Shown: positions 45,263 to 54,334 of the stretch, in pieces | Numbering within the stretch: the first letter of the stretch is position 1 | Layout of the letters: each line of letters opens with the position of its first letter | DNA from: Microbacterium sp. MF43 | GTDB taxonomy: Bacteria > Actinomycetota > Actinomycetes > Actinomycetales > Microbacteriaceae | Assembly (NCBI RefSeq): GCF_012847295.1 | Contig: NZ_JABBDY010000003.1 | Location: 726,766 to 790,765 of the forward strand | Direction: 5' to 3' | DNA length: 64,000 bases | Notes under the pieces: generated by a model | What the model was told of the DNA's origin: nothing | What the model saw: the letters and a program-made list of their open reading frames with translations, nothing else | Database searches by the model: none | Program-made: the position numbers and the translations under genes

Positions 45263-45955
45263 ATGTCGCGGCTCTGGATCGCTTTCATCCCGTTCGCCTT
45301 CGCGACGGTCGTCCACGTGTGGATGCTCGCGATCGAGGCGCACGATGCTGCCGACCCGACCAAGCTCATGCTCATGCCGTTCCTCGCCCTCGCCGTCGTG
45401 TGGGGCGGGCACCGAGAGTGGACGACCGCCCACACCCTCCTCGTCACGGCGATCGCGCTCTCGTGGATCGGCGACGGAGCGGGCCCCCTCTTCCCGGGCG
45501 TCGATACGGTCCCGCTCATGATCCTCTTCTTCGCGCTCGCGCACCTGTGCTACATCTGGCTCTTCTGGCGGATGCTCCCCGTCCGCCGGCTCCCGCTGTG
45601 GACCGCCGTGTACGTCGTGTGGTTCGCGACGCTCCTGACCGTGCTCTGGGCCGACCTGGGAGCGTTCCTCATTCCCGTCGCGATCTACGGCCTCCTGCTC
45701 GGCGCGACCGCCGCCGGCGCCGCCCGCTGCCATCCCCTCATCGCGTGGGGCGGCGCGTTCTTCCTGTTCGCAGACTCGATTCTCGCGTTCGAGCTGTTCC
45801 GCCCCGAGGCGCTGCCGGCCTGGTCGAGCCCGATCGTCATGGCCGCCTACTGCCTCGGGCAGGGCCTCATGGCCGCGGGCGTCCTCGTCACCGTCCGCGA
45901 ACGCGGCGTCGCCGAGCGCGAGCCGAAGGCGGTCGCCGAGAAGGCTCTCGCGTGA
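45263..45955 (+). CDS. YhhN/TMEM86-like membrane protein (lysoplasmalogenase family)
   Basis: This 230-residue protein has about eight hydrophobic helices and the YhhN pattern: ADPTKLMLMPFLALAVVW with a conserved K-P-x-P-like loop, ALSWIGDGAGPLFPG (D in helix), FALAHLCYIWLFW and FFLFADSILAFELF. Eukaryotic TMEM86 cleaves the vinyl-ether bond of lysoplasmalogens, but the bacterial role is unproven. The ATG at 45263 follows GAGGGGGAG. A longer frame exists upstream but overlaps the GNAT gene. Its stop overlaps the GTG of the S4 gene. Confidence 0.82.
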   Translation: MSRLWIAFIPFAFATVVHVWMLAIEAHDAADPTKLMLMPFLALAVVWGGHREWTTAHTLLVTAIALSWIGDGAGPLFPGVDTVPLMILFFALAHLCYIWLFWRMLPVRRLPLWTAVYVVWFATLLTVLWADLGAFLIPVAIYGLLLGATAAGAARCHPLIAWGGAFFLFADSILAFELFRPEALPAWSSPIVMAAYCLGQGLMAAGVLVTVRERGVAEREPKAVAEKALA

Positions 45956-46323
45956 CGGATGCCTCGGCCCGCGTCGACTCGTGGCTCTGGGCGGTCCGGG
46001 TCTACAAGACCCGCTCCGCGGCGACCACAGCCTGCCGGGCAGGTCATGTGCGCGTCAACGGCGAACGCGCCAAGGCCGCCCAGCCGGTGAAGCCCGGCGA
46101 CGAGCTGCGCGTGCGCATCTCGGGCTTCGACCGCATCCTCGTCGTCAAGCAGCCGATCACCAAGCGCGTGGGCGCCGCCGTCGCCGCCGAGGCCGTCGAG
46201 GACCGCACGCCTCCCCCGCCGCCGCGCGAGCTCACGGCCTTCGTGCCCGTCCGCGACCGCGGTGCCGGGCGCCCGACCAAGCGCGAGCGCCGCGACATCG
46301 ACCGTCTGCGCGGGCGCGACTAG
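45952..46323 (+). CDS. S4-domain RNA-binding protein (Hsp15-like)
   Basis: This 123-residue protein has an S4 RNA-binding domain: RVDSWLWAVRVYKTRSAATT, ACRAGHVRVNGERAKAAQPV and KPGDELRVRISG. It resembles Hsp15/YrfH, which rescues stalled 50S subunits. A Pro-rich linker and a basic tail (GRPTKRERRDIDRLRGRD) follow. The GTG start overlaps the preceding stop (GTGA). The stop TAG interlocks with that of the Nudix gene on the other strand (CTAG). Confidence 0.88.
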   Translation: MTDASARVDSWLWAVRVYKTRSAATTACRAGHVRVNGERAKAAQPVKPGDELRVRISGFDRILVVKQPITKRVGAAVAAEAVEDRTPPPPPRELTAFVPVRDRGAGRPTKRERRDIDRLRGRD

Positions 46324-47216
46324 CCCAGGTCGAGCAGCCACCGGGCACCGCGGACGACGGCACCGGCATCCGTCACCCGTTCGCGCAGCGCGCGGTCGCT
46401 CGTCACCACCGTGACCAGCGCGCCGGTCGACACGAGGCGCTCCGTCTCCGCGACGATCGCGTCGTCACCGGATGCCTCGGCCCGAACCACGTCGATGCCC
46501 GAGACGTCGCCCGCCGCGCGCGCCTGACCCTCGAGCACGACGCTCCACCGCGGGAACCAGGTGTCCTCGGGCAGATCGAGCACAGGCGCCGGAATCCCCC
46601 GCTGCACGAGCGCCGAGACCCGCGACAGCAGCCCGCGGGCGGCTCCGGACCGGTCCCGCCACCATCCGTCCGGCACCGAGCCGACGACATTCGCGGCATC
46701 GACGACCACCGCAGGTCGCACGTCGACGAGCGCCCGCAGCCGGTCCCATGACGCCTCGAATCCGGGGTGGAGCGGATGCCTCGCCACCTCTTCGACCGGA
46801 ACCCACGCGAGCTCCCGGCTCTCGGGATCGCTGATCGTCGGCTCGAAGGGCACGGTCACGTCACCGACGAGCGTCGTGTAGCTCCAGTAGCCGAGGTCGA
46901 GCACCGACAGCACGTGCGGGCGGATCGAGGCATCCGGAACCCCCGCTTCCTCCGCCGCCTCCCGCAGGGCGGCATCGCACGCGGACTCGCCCTCGTGCCG
47001 GGCGCCGCCCGGCAGCGCCCACGTGTCACCGAAATGACTCCACGACACGCGATGCTGCAGCAGCACCCCGCGCTCGGGATCGACCGCGAGAAGCCCCGCC
47101 GCACCGTACCGGCCCCAGTAGCGCTCCCCGGTGGGTGCGACCACCCACGCATCGCCCGAATCGCGCGGCCCGAACGGGCGGCGCGGCTCACCGGGGACGG
47201 GAGGCTCGATCGTCAC
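46320..47216 (-). CDS. Nudix hydrolase fused to a NYN-like domain
   Basis: This 298-residue two-domain protein has an N-terminal Nudix hydrolase with a perfect box GARHEGESACDAALREAAEE (about residues 71-90), preceded by LLQHRVSWSHFGDTWALPGG. The C-terminal part begins with VRPAVVVDAANVVGSVPDGW and ends with VVTSDRALRERVTDAGAVVR, the first and last motifs of NYN/PIN-type nucleases (a D near the start and a TSD plus R later). Nudix enzymes hydrolyse nucleoside diphosphates linked to another group. The fusion suggests coupled nucleotide and RNA processing, which is inference. Its stop overlaps that of the S4 gene. Confidence 0.8.
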   Translation of the reverse strand: MTIEPPVPGEPRRPFGPRDSGDAWVVAPTGERYWGRYGAAGLLAVDPERGVLLQHRVSWSHFGDTWALPGGARHEGESACDAALREAAEEAGVPDASIRPHVLSVLDLGYWSYTTLVGDVTVPFEPTISDPESRELAWVPVEEVARHPLHPGFEASWDRLRALVDVRPAVVVDAANVVGSVPDGWWRDRSGAARGLLSRVSALVQRGIPAPVLDLPEDTWFPRWSVVLEGQARAAGDVSGIDVVRAEASGDDAIVAETERLVSTGALVTVVTSDRALRERVTDAGAVVRGARWLLDLG

Positions 47217-47352
47217 CCTGCCAGCCTGTCACACGGCCGACCGCAGACGGACGGCGCCTGCCCATGCGTGACGGCACGTGTCGCACCCCACGAGGCCACG
47301 AACGCCCGATCGGCCTGCTCGGCGGCGGCCGCCCGACCCCCAGAATGACGGG

Positions 47353-47769
47353 ATGGATTACGAACTCGACGACGACCCGTCGCGCATCCAGTTCGACATC
47401 GTGTGGGAGTGGCTCTCCCGAGAGGCCTACTGGGGCCGCTGGCGCTCCCGCGACGACGTGCGGGCGCAGGTGGACCGCTCGTGGCGCGTGGTCGGCGCCT
47501 ACCGCACCGACACCGGCGAGCAGGTCGGCTTCGCCCGCGCCCTCTCCGACGGCATCGGCTTCGCCTACCTCGCCGACGTCTTCGTGCTCGACGGCCATCG
47601 CGGACACGGCCTGGGCAAGCGCCTCATGAAGCTGATGATCGACGACGGTCCGGGCGCCGACATGCGGTGGGTGCTCTTCACCGCCGACGCCCACGGACTC
47701 TACGAGGGCTTCGGGTTCGCCAAGCCCGACGAGACGGCCATGGTGCGACCGGCACGCCAGGGGACGTGA
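47353..47769 (+). CDS. GNAT N-acetyltransferase
   Basis: This 138-residue compact GNAT resembles the YesJ-like group. The N-terminus is IQFDIVWEWLSREAYWGRWR. The acetyl-CoA loop is VFVLDGHRGHGLGKRLMKLM, a canonical Q/R-x-x-G-x-G. The end LYEGFGFAKPDETAMVRP is typical. The start ATG at 47353 follows GACGGG, and an earlier in-frame ATG gives an unlikely Arg/Pro-rich leader. The stop lies 3 bp from the convergent der stop. It does not share the Cys motif of the other two GNATs here. Confidence 0.87.
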   Translation: MDYELDDDPSRIQFDIVWEWLSREAYWGRWRSRDDVRAQVDRSWRVVGAYRTDTGEQVGFARALSDGIGFAYLADVFVLDGHRGHGLGKRLMKLMIDDGPGADMRWVLFTADAHGLYEGFGFAKPDETAMVRPARQGT

Positions 47770-47772
47770 GCG

Positions 47773-49326
47773 TCAGCGCTGGCGACGCTCCCGAACGCGC
47801 ATGTTGATCACGATCGGCGACCCCTCGAAGCCGTACAGCTCGCGCAGGCGTCGCTGGATGAAGCGGCGGTAGCCCGCGTCGAGGAATCCGGTCGTGAACA
47901 GCACGAAGGTCGGCGGGCGCGTCGACGCCTGCGTGCCGAACAGGATGCGGGGCTGCTTGCCGCCGCGCACCGGGTGCGGGTGCTCGTTGACAAGCTCGGT
48001 GAGGAACGCGTTGAACTTCCCGGTGGGGATGCGCTGATCCCACGACTCGAGCGCGGTCTCGAGCGCCGGTACGAGCTTGTCGAGGTGGCGGCCGGTGCGC
48101 GCTGAGATGTTCACGCGCGGCGCCCACGCCACATGCGCGAGGTCCTGCTCGATCTCGCGCTCGAGGTAGCGCCGGCGGTCGATGTCCTCCATGTCGTCGT
48201 CGTTCAGGCGGTCCCACTTGTTGAACGCCAGCACGAGTGCACGGCCCGACTCGAGCACGAGGTCGATGATGCGGACGTCCTGCTCGCTGAGGGTCTCGCT
48301 CACGTCGAGGACGACGACGGCGACCTCGGCCTTCTCGAGTGCCGCCGAGGTGCGCAGCGACGCGTAGAAGTCCGCGCCCTGCTGCAGGTGCACGCGACGG
48401 CGGATTCCCGCGGTGTCGACGAAGCGCCACATCTTGCCGCCGATCTCGACGATCTCGTCGACCGGGTCACGCGTGGTGCCGGCGAGCTCGTTGACGACGA
48501 CGCGCTCCTCGCCGGCCGCCTTGTTCAGCAGCGACGACTTGCCGACGTTCGGCCGCCCCAGGATCGCCACGCGGCGGGGGCCGCCGATCTCGTGCTTGGC
48601 CACGGCCGACACGTCCGGCATCACCTTGACGACCGCGTCGAGGAGGTCGGCGACGCCGCGACCGTGGATCGCCGAGACCGGGTGCGGCTCGCCGAGACCG
48701 AGATTCCACAGCGCGGCGGCCTCGGGCTCCTGGCGCGCGTCGTCGATCTTGTTCGCGACGAGGAACACCGGCTTGCCGCTCTTGCGCAGCAGGCGCACGA
48801 CGTGCTCGTCGGTCGAGGTCGCGCCGACCATCGCGTCGACGACGAACAGCACGACATCCGACAGATCGATCGCGACCTCGGCCTGCAGCGCGACGGAACG
48901 GTCGATGCCCTTCGCGTCGGGCTCCCACCCGCCGGTGTCCACCAGCGAGAAGCGGCGCTCCATCCACTCCGCCTTGTACGTCACGCGGTCGCGCGTGACG
49001 CCGGGGGTGTCTTCGACGACCGCTTCGCGGCGACCGAGGATGCGGTTGACGAGCGCCGACTTGCCGACGTTCGGGCGGCCCACGATCGCGACGACCGGAA
49101 GGGCCGGCAGGTACTCGATGCCGTCCTCGCCGCGCACGAGACCCTCGAGCAGCGCGGCGTCCTCCTCGTCGAGGTCGTAGTCCTCGAGACCCTGGCGGAG
49201 CGCGGCGGCCCGCTGCTCGGCGAGTTCGTCGTCGACGGCGGCGAGGTTCTCGGCGAGGTGGTCCTCGCCTCCCTCGTACTCCTCGGCGTCGTGGCTGTCA
49301 GCTGCCTCACGGTTGTCAGCGGCCAT
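47773..49326 (-). CDS. der: Ribosome assembly GTPase Der (EngA)
   Basis: This 517-residue essential GTPase acts in 50S subunit maturation. It has two tandem G domains, each with GRPNVGKS (about residues 82 and 257), DTPG or DTAG switch II (LVDTGGW, FVDTAGI) and NKID or NKWD base motifs. The C-terminal KH-like domain includes [20 protein letters not shown]. An extra acidic N-terminal extension of about 75 residues ([20 protein letters not shown]) is longer than in E. coli, as is common in actinobacteria. The gene overlaps cmk by 11 bp and closes the housekeeping run. Confidence 0.97.
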   Translation of the reverse strand: MAADNREAADSHDAEEYEGGEDHLAENLAAVDDELAEQRAAALRQGLEDYDLDEEDAALLEGLVRGEDGIEYLPALPVVAIVGRPNVGKSALVNRILGRREAVVEDTPGVTRDRVTYKAEWMERRFSLVDTGGWEPDAKGIDRSVALQAEVAIDLSDVVLFVVDAMVGATSTDEHVVRLLRKSGKPVFLVANKIDDARQEPEAAALWNLGLGEPHPVSAIHGRGVADLLDAVVKVMPDVSAVAKHEIGGPRRVAILGRPNVGKSSLLNKAAGEERVVVNELAGTTRDPVDEIVEIGGKMWRFVDTAGIRRRVHLQQGADFYASLRTSAALEKAEVAVVVLDVSETLSEQDVRIIDLVLESGRALVLAFNKWDRLNDDDMEDIDRRRYLEREIEQDLAHVAWAPRVNISARTGRHLDKLVPALETALESWDQRIPTGKFNAFLTELVNEHPHPVRGGKQPRILFGTQASTRPPTFVLFTTGFLDAGYRRFIQRRLRELYGFEGSPIVINMRVRERRQR

Positions 49327-50011
49327 TGTGCGCTCCCGTCTGTGCAGGCACGTTCGTGCGGATCACGCCGATCACGGCGTCCACGGTCTGATCGAAATCG
49401 AGGTGGGTGGAGTCGACGACCTCGACTCCGGGTGCGGCCGTGAGGAAGTCGACGACGGCCGAGTCCGACGCGTCGCGCTTGTGCAGCGCGGCGGCGACGG
49501 CCGAGGCATCCTCCCCCGCCAGTTCGGCGCTGCGACGCGCGGCACGCACCTCCGGCGCCGCGGTGAGCAGGATCCGCACGGGCGCGTCGGGTGCGACCAC
49601 GGTCGTGATGTCGCGCCCCTCGACGACGACGCCGGGGCGGTCGGATGCCGCGACCAGCGCCCGGAACAGGGCATTGACCGCCTGGCGCACCGCCGGCACG
49701 CGCGCGACGCCGCTCACCGCCTCGGAGACCCGCGGCTCGCGGATCGCGTCGGTGACATCGGCCGCGCCGACGCGCACCCAGTACGCGTCGGGATCGAGCG
49801 AGATCGCGTAGTCGAAGTCACCCATCACCTCGAGCACCGAGGTCGCATCGGACGTGTCGATCCCCCGCTCGAGGGCGTGCCACGCCAGGGCGCGGTAGGC
49901 GGCGCCCGTGTCGAGGAAGCCGTAGCCCAGGCGTCGGGCTACCTGCTTGGAGACGCTCGACTTGCCGCTGCCGGCGGGACCGTCGATCGCGACGATGAAC
50001 GGTTCAGTCAT
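49316..50011 (-). CDS. cmk: (d)CMP kinase
   Basis: This 231-residue kinase phosphorylates CMP and dCMP with ATP. The P-loop is [20 protein letters not shown] (residues 9-28). [13 protein letters not shown] binds the nucleotide base, and [16 protein letters not shown] and AARRSAEL mark the CMP-binding and lid regions. The ATG at 50011 is used because the upstream extension of the frame is low-complexity and overlaps tyrA. It overlaps tyrA by 8 bp and der by 11 bp, so the three are probably translated together. Confidence 0.96.
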   Translation of the reverse strand: MTEPFIVAIDGPAGSGKSSVSKQVARRLGYGFLDTGAAYRALAWHALERGIDTSDATSVLEVMGDFDYAISLDPDAYWVRVGAADVTDAIREPRVSEAVSGVARVPAVRQAVNALFRALVAASDRPGVVVEGRDITTVVAPDAPVRILLTAAPEVRAARRSAELAGEDASAVAAALHKRDASDSAVVDFLTAAPGVEVVDSTHLDFDQTVDAVIGVIRTNVPAQTGAHNGR

Positions 50012-51128
50012 TGGTGGTGCTCGCAATCTTCCAGCCGCGGGACTCGAGGCCCTCCACGGCGCGCCTGACCGCGCTGGGCACGACGCTGATCTCGGCAAGG
50101 CCGAACTGGGCGCCGGGCGAGTGCTCCAGGCGCAGGTCTTCCACGTTCACGTCGAGCTCGCCGAGCTCGCCGAACAGGCGCCCGAGCTGGCCGGGGGTGT
50201 CGTCGACCATGACGACGACCTGCTCGAATCGGCGGTTCTGGCCGTGCTTGCCGGGCAGGCGCTCGACACCCTCGTTGCCCCTCCGGATGGTGTCGGCGAC
50301 CGCACGGCGCGCTCCCGGCGCGTCGGGGGTCCGCAGCGCGTCGGCGACCGTCGCGAGGTCTGCCGCCAGCGCATCGAGCACGTCCACGACGGGTGTCGCG
50401 TTCGCCCCCAGGATCTGCACCCACAGCTCGGGGGCGGAGGCGGCGATGCGCGTGGTGTCGCGCACGCCCTGACCCGCGAGGCCCAGCGAGCCGTCCGGCG
50501 CCTCGACGAAGCGGCCGGCGAGGAGGCTCGCCACCAGCTGCGGCACGTGCGAGACGAGCGCGACGGCGCGATCGTGCTCTTCGGGACCCATCTCGACCGG
50601 CATCGCGCCGACGTCGAGGGCGAGGCCCTCGACGACCGCGAGGTCGGCGGCGGGCGTCTCATCGTCACGGCAGACGACCCAGGGGCGGCCGACGAAGATG
50701 TCGGCGCGCGCCGCGATCGCTCCCCCGCGCTCGCGCCCCGCGAGCGGGTGCGAGCCGATGTAGTGCGTGAGGTCGACGCCCCGCTCGCGCAGGATGCGGA
50801 GGGGCTCGAGCTTGACGCTCGCGACGTCGGTGACGACCGCCCGCGGATAGCGCGCGAGCTCCCGCTCGATCACGGCGGCGGTGACGTCGGGCGGAACCGC
50901 CACGACGATGAGGCCCGGATCGTCGGCCTCGGCGGCGGCGCGCCCGGCACCGTAGTCGATCGCGAGGCGCAGCTGCGCGGGTGAGGTGTCGTCGAGCACG
51001 ACGTCGACCCCGAGCGCCGTGAGCGCATGGCCGATGCTCGCACCGAGCAGACCCGCGCCGACGATGCGCACCGTCCCCTGCACGCGCGGTGCGCGCGCAC
51101 GGGAAGACGTCAGCGTGGACTCGGTCAC
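50004..51128 (-). CDS. tyrA: Prephenate dehydrogenase with C-terminal ACT domain
   Basis: This 374-residue enzyme oxidatively decarboxylates prephenate to 4-hydroxyphenylpyruvate for tyrosine synthesis. The Rossmann motif is [17 protein letters not shown] (residues 20-36). The active-site region is [20 protein letters not shown], with the conserved His and Ser, followed by [13 protein letters not shown]. The last 80 residues ([20 protein letters not shown]) form an ACT domain, which suggests feedback control by an aromatic amino acid. The start is the GTG at 51128, overlapping the rluB stop. Confidence 0.95.
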   Translation of the reverse strand: MTESTLTSSRARAPRVQGTVRIVGAGLLGASIGHALTALGVDVVLDDTSPAQLRLAIDYGAGRAAAEADDPGLIVVAVPPDVTAAVIERELARYPRAVVTDVASVKLEPLRILRERGVDLTHYIGSHPLAGRERGGAIAARADIFVGRPWVVCRDDETPAADLAVVEGLALDVGAMPVEMGPEEHDRAVALVSHVPQLVASLLAGRFVEAPDGSLGLAGQGVRDTTRIAASAPELWVQILGANATPVVDVLDALAADLATVADALRTPDAPGARRAVADTIRRGNEGVERLPGKHGQNRRFEQVVVMVDDTPGQLGRLFGELGELDVNVEDLRLEHSPGAQFGLAEISVVPSAVRRAVEGLESRGWKIASTTND

Positions 51129-51940
51129 TCGTTCTCCTGGTCGCTCCGCGGGTCGGAGCCGTCGCGGGGCTCGGGCGCATCGCCCGCCGCGCGACGCGCG
51201 AGAGTCAGCAGAGCGCCCCGCTCCACTTTAGTCAACTCGCGTGCGCGCCCGGCTGGCAGCGTTCCCAGGTGGAGCGGGCCGAACTGCCGGCGCACGAGTT
51301 CGACGACCGGATGCCCCACCTCGGCCATCATGCGCCGCACGATGCGATTGCGTCCCGAGTGCAGCGTGAGCTCGACGAGCGAGCCGCCGCCCTCCGCCGA
51401 CGCCGACAGCAGCCGCGCCTTGTCGGCGGCGATCCGGCCGTCCTCGAGTTCCACGCCGCGCAGGAGCCGCTGGATTGTCTGCGCGGTCACACGGCCCTCG
51501 ACCTTTGCGATGTAGACCTTCGTCACCCCGAACGAGGGATGGGCGAGCACGTGCGCGAGCTCGCCGTCGTTCGTGAGCACGAGCAGGCCGCTGGTCTCGG
51601 CATCCAGCCGGCCGACGTTGTACAGCCGCTCGGGCCAGTCCTTCGTGTAGCGGCGCAGGTCGGGGCGCCCGCGCTCGTCCTTCATCGAGCTCACGACGCC
51701 CGTCGGCTTGTTGAGCATGACGTACCGCTTGGACTGGTCCAGCTGCACGGCGGTGCCGTCGACGTCGACGAGATCCTTCTCCGGGTCGATGCGCGAGCCC
51801 AGCTCGGTGACGACGGTGCCGTTCACGCGCACGCGGCCCTCGACGATGAGCTGCTCGGCGACCCGGCGCGACGCGACGCCGGCATTCGCGAGCACCTTCT
51901 GCAGGCGCACGCGCTCGGGGCTGGCGAAAGGATCGGTCAT
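51125..51940 (-). CDS. rluB: 23S rRNA pseudouridine synthase (RluB/RsuA family)
   Basis: This 271-residue enzyme has an N-terminal S4 domain (RLQKVLANAGVASRRVAEQL, VEGRVRVNGTV) and the pseudouridine synthase core with the catalytic Asp in NVGRLDAETSGLLVLTNDGE. The C-terminal LHSGRNRIVRRMMAEVGHPV is typical. In this gene order (scpA-scpB-rluB) it is usually assigned to 23S rRNA. A role in position 2605 is by family only. The ATG at 51940 overlaps the scpB stop (ATGA). Confidence 0.94.
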   Translation of the reverse strand: MTDPFASPERVRLQKVLANAGVASRRVAEQLIVEGRVRVNGTVVTELGSRIDPEKDLVDVDGTAVQLDQSKRYVMLNKPTGVVSSMKDERGRPDLRRYTKDWPERLYNVGRLDAETSGLLVLTNDGELAHVLAHPSFGVTKVYIAKVEGRVTAQTIQRLLRGVELEDGRIAADKARLLSASAEGGGSLVELTLHSGRNRIVRRMMAEVGHPVVELVRRQFGPLHLGTLPAGRARELTKVERGALLTLARRAAGDAPEPRDGSDPRSDQENE

Positions 51941-52581
51941 CGGCGTACTCCTTCGTCGAATCCGTCGGTTCCGGCCACCTCGTCGGCGCCGTCGAGCAGC
52001 GGCGAGATGTGCGGCAGCTCGTCGAGCGAGTTGATGCCCAGGTTCACCAGCAGAGCATCGGTCGTTCCATAGTTGATCGCGCCGGTCTCGGCATCCGTGA
52101 ACAGCTCGGTGATGAGCCCGCGCGACAGCAGCGTGCGCACGACCGAGTCGACGTTGACGGCGCGGATCGAGGCCACCTGGCTGCGGCTGACCGGCTGCTT
52201 GTACGCGATGACCGCGAGCGTCTCGAGCGCCGCCTGGGAGAGCCGCGACGGCGCCTGGGCGTTGACGAACTCGCTGACCAGATCGTCGTGCTCCTCGCGC
52301 ACGTACAGGCGCCAGCCGCCGCCGACCTCGCGCAGCTCGAACCCGCGCACCGGTCCGCCCGTCTCGCCGTCGTAGTCGGCGACCAGCCCCTCGATCGCCT
52401 GCCGGACGGCGGGGACCGGAGAGCCGACCGCGGCCGCGAGGCTCACCAGGCTCTGCGGCTCCTCGACGATCAGCAGGATCGCCTCGAGCCGGCGCGCCAC
52501 GTCGGCCGTCGTGGCCGGCGGCGCTCCCGCCGGATCCTGATCCTCCGGAGTGAGGTCAGCCGGAGTGAGGTCATCGGTCAT
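51937..52581 (-). CDS. scpB: Segregation and condensation protein B
   Basis: This 214-residue winged-helix protein dimerises and binds ScpA in the SMC-ScpAB condensin complex. The family motifs ARRLEAILLIVEEPQSLVSL, FELREVGGGWRLYVREEHDD and ALETLAVIAYKQPVSRSQVA are followed by VDSVVRTLLSRGLI and YGTTDALLVNLGINSLDELP. A short Asp/Pro-rich N-terminus precedes the first wing. It overlaps scpA by 11 bp and rluB by 4 bp. Confidence 0.96.
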   Translation of the reverse strand: MTDDLTPADLTPEDQDPAGAPPATTADVARRLEAILLIVEEPQSLVSLAAAVGSPVPAVRQAIEGLVADYDGETGGPVRGFELREVGGGWRLYVREEHDDLVSEFVNAQAPSRLSQAALETLAVIAYKQPVSRSQVASIRAVNVDSVVRTLLSRGLITELFTDAETGAINYGTTDALLVNLGINSLDELPHISPLLDGADEVAGTDGFDEGVRR

Positions 52582-53398
52582 AGTCGGCTCCCAGGGTGGC
52601 GAGGTTCTCGTCGGACCAGCGCTGCGCGCTCCACCGCAGCGTCAGTTCGCCGAGCGGCTCGAGCTGTTCGAACGAAAGCGCGGCATGGCGGTAGAGCTCG
52701 AGCACCGACAGGAAGCGCGCGACGACCACGCCCGGCTGGGTCACGCCGGCGACGAGCTCGCGGAAGCTGAGGCTTCCGGCATCTCGGAGCAGGGTCACCA
52801 CGACAGCCGCCTGCTCGCGGATGCTCACGAGCGGGGCGTGCAGGTGGTCCAGGCCCACGTGCGGGATCTCCTTGGGCGTCATCGCCAGCAGCGCGAGCGC
52901 CGCGAAGTCGTCGACGCTCAGCGTCCATACGAGCTCGGGAGCCGCCTTGCGATACTTCTCGTCGAGCCGCACCGAGCGCGCGTGCCGGCGGTCCTCGCGC
53001 CGCAGGCAGCGCTCGAACCACACCGAGACCTCCTTGAACGCGCGGTACTGCAGCAGCCGCGCGAACAGCAGGTCGCGAGCCTCCAGCAGCGCGACCGATT
53101 CGGCGTCGACGAGCTCGCCCTGCGGAAGCAGTCCCGCGACCTTCATGTCGAGCAGGGTGGCGGCGACGACGAGGAACTCGGACGCCTCTTCCAGCTCCTC
53201 GTCGGGACCGAGCTCTCGCAGGTACGCGATGAACTCGTTCGTCACGAGCGACAGCGACACCTCGGTGATGTCGAGCTCGTGCTTCGACACGAGCGAGAGC
53301 AGCAGGTCGAACGGCCCGTCGAAGTTCCCGAGCGAGACGCGGAAGCCCTCGTCGGGCTGCGGTGCGGCGAGGGCGTCCTCGTCAGGCGACGGCGCCAC
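52571..53398 (-). CDS. scpA: Segregation and condensation protein A
   Basis: This kleisin of 275 residues bridges the SMC heads. FRVSLGNFDGPFDLLLSLVS is the N-terminal kleisin signature. DITEVSLSLVTNEFIAYLRE and FLVVAATLLDMKVAGLLPQG follow, and the C-terminal winged helix has DAGSLSFRELVAGVTQPGVV and SVLELYRHAALSFEQLEPLG. The GTG at 53398 is preferred because upstream in-frame sequence is an Arg/Ser/Pro-rich shadow of parA. It overlaps the end of parA by 17 bp. Confidence 0.95.
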   Translation of the reverse strand: MAPSPDEDALAAPQPDEGFRVSLGNFDGPFDLLLSLVSKHELDITEVSLSLVTNEFIAYLRELGPDEELEEASEFLVVAATLLDMKVAGLLPQGELVDAESVALLEARDLLFARLLQYRAFKEVSVWFERCLRREDRRHARSVRLDEKYRKAAPELVWTLSVDDFAALALLAMTPKEIPHVGLDHLHAPLVSIREQAAVVVTLLRDAGSLSFRELVAGVTQPGVVVARFLSVLELYRHAALSFEQLEPLGELTLRWSAQRWSDENLATLGADYDR

Positions 53399-54287
53399 GG
53401 GCGACCAGCTCCCGCGCCAGCCGCAGGTAGGCCTGGGCGGCGGCGTGCTCGGGCGCGAACTCGGTGATCGGCATGCCCGACACCGAGGCATCCGGGAACT
53501 TCACGGTGCGGCCGATGACCGTCTCGAGCACGTCGTCGCCGAACGCGTCGACGACCCGCTCGAGGACTTCTCGCGAGTGCAGCGTGCGCGCGTCGTACAT
53601 CGTCGCCAGGACGCCGTCGAGGGTGATCGTGGGGTTGAGCCGGTCGCGCACCTTGTCGATCGTCTCGATGAGCATGGCCACGCCGCGGAGCGCGAAGAAC
53701 TCGCACTCCAGCGGGATGATCACGCCGTGGCTCGCGGTCAGCGCGTTGACGGTCAGGAGTCCCAGGCTGGGCTGGCAGTCGATCAGGATGACGTCGTACT
53801 CGGGCGCGAGCTTGATGAGCGCGCGAGAGAGCGTCTGCTCCCGGGCGACCTCGTTGACCAGGTGCACCTCGGCGGCGGAGAGATCGATGTTCGCGGGGAT
53901 CACGTCGAGGTTCTCGACGCGGGTGGGCACGACGACCTCACGCGGATCGCGCTTGCCGTCGACGAGCAGGTCGTAGATCGTCGGGATCTCGTGGGTCGCG
54001 ATCCCCAGGCCCGCCGACAGCGCCCCCTGCGGGTCGAAGTCGACAGCCAGCACGCGACGGCCGTAGCTGGCGAGCGAGGCGGCGAGGTTGATGGTGGTCG
54101 TCGTCTTGCCGACGCCGCCCTTCTGGTTGCACAGCGAGATGATGCGCGCCGGGCCGTGGCCGTCCAGCTTCGGCGGGGTCGGGAAGCCCTGGTACGGACG
54201 CCCAGTGGGACCGATCGGGGTGTCCCGCTCTGAGGCCGTCGTCGCGCCTCGCTTGCTGCCCGCCACAGACTCTCCTGACTTTCCCAT
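53382..54287 (-). CDS. parA: ParA/Soj-family ATPase
   Basis: This Walker-type ATPase of 301 residues has the deviant Walker A CNQKGGVGKTTTTINLAASL at about residues 52-71. Walker A' is AVDFDPQGALSAGLG, and Walker B is YDVILIDCQPSLGLLTVNAL. No parB or parS site lies nearby. In actinobacteria a second ParA homologue sits beside scpAB and xerD, so it is probably not the main chromosome-partition ATPase, and its exact cargo is unknown. The ATG at 54287 is used, and a GTG at 54296 is possible. Confidence 0.92.
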   Translation of the reverse strand: MGKSGESVAGSKRGATTASERDTPIGPTGRPYQGFPTPPKLDGHGPARIISLCNQKGGVGKTTTTINLAASLASYGRRVLAVDFDPQGALSAGLGIATHEIPTIYDLLVDGKRDPREVVVPTRVENLDVIPANIDLSAAEVHLVNEVAREQTLSRALIKLAPEYDVILIDCQPSLGLLTVNALTASHGVIIPLECEFFALRGVAMLIETIDKVRDRLNPTITLDGVLATMYDARTLHSREVLERVVDAFGDDVLETVIGRTVKFPDASVSGMPITEFAPEHAAAQAYLRLARELVARGAVA

Positions 54288-54334
54288 GTCGTGCACCGAT
54301 TCTAGTCACGGCGAGCCCGCAGGCCCGGATGCGC

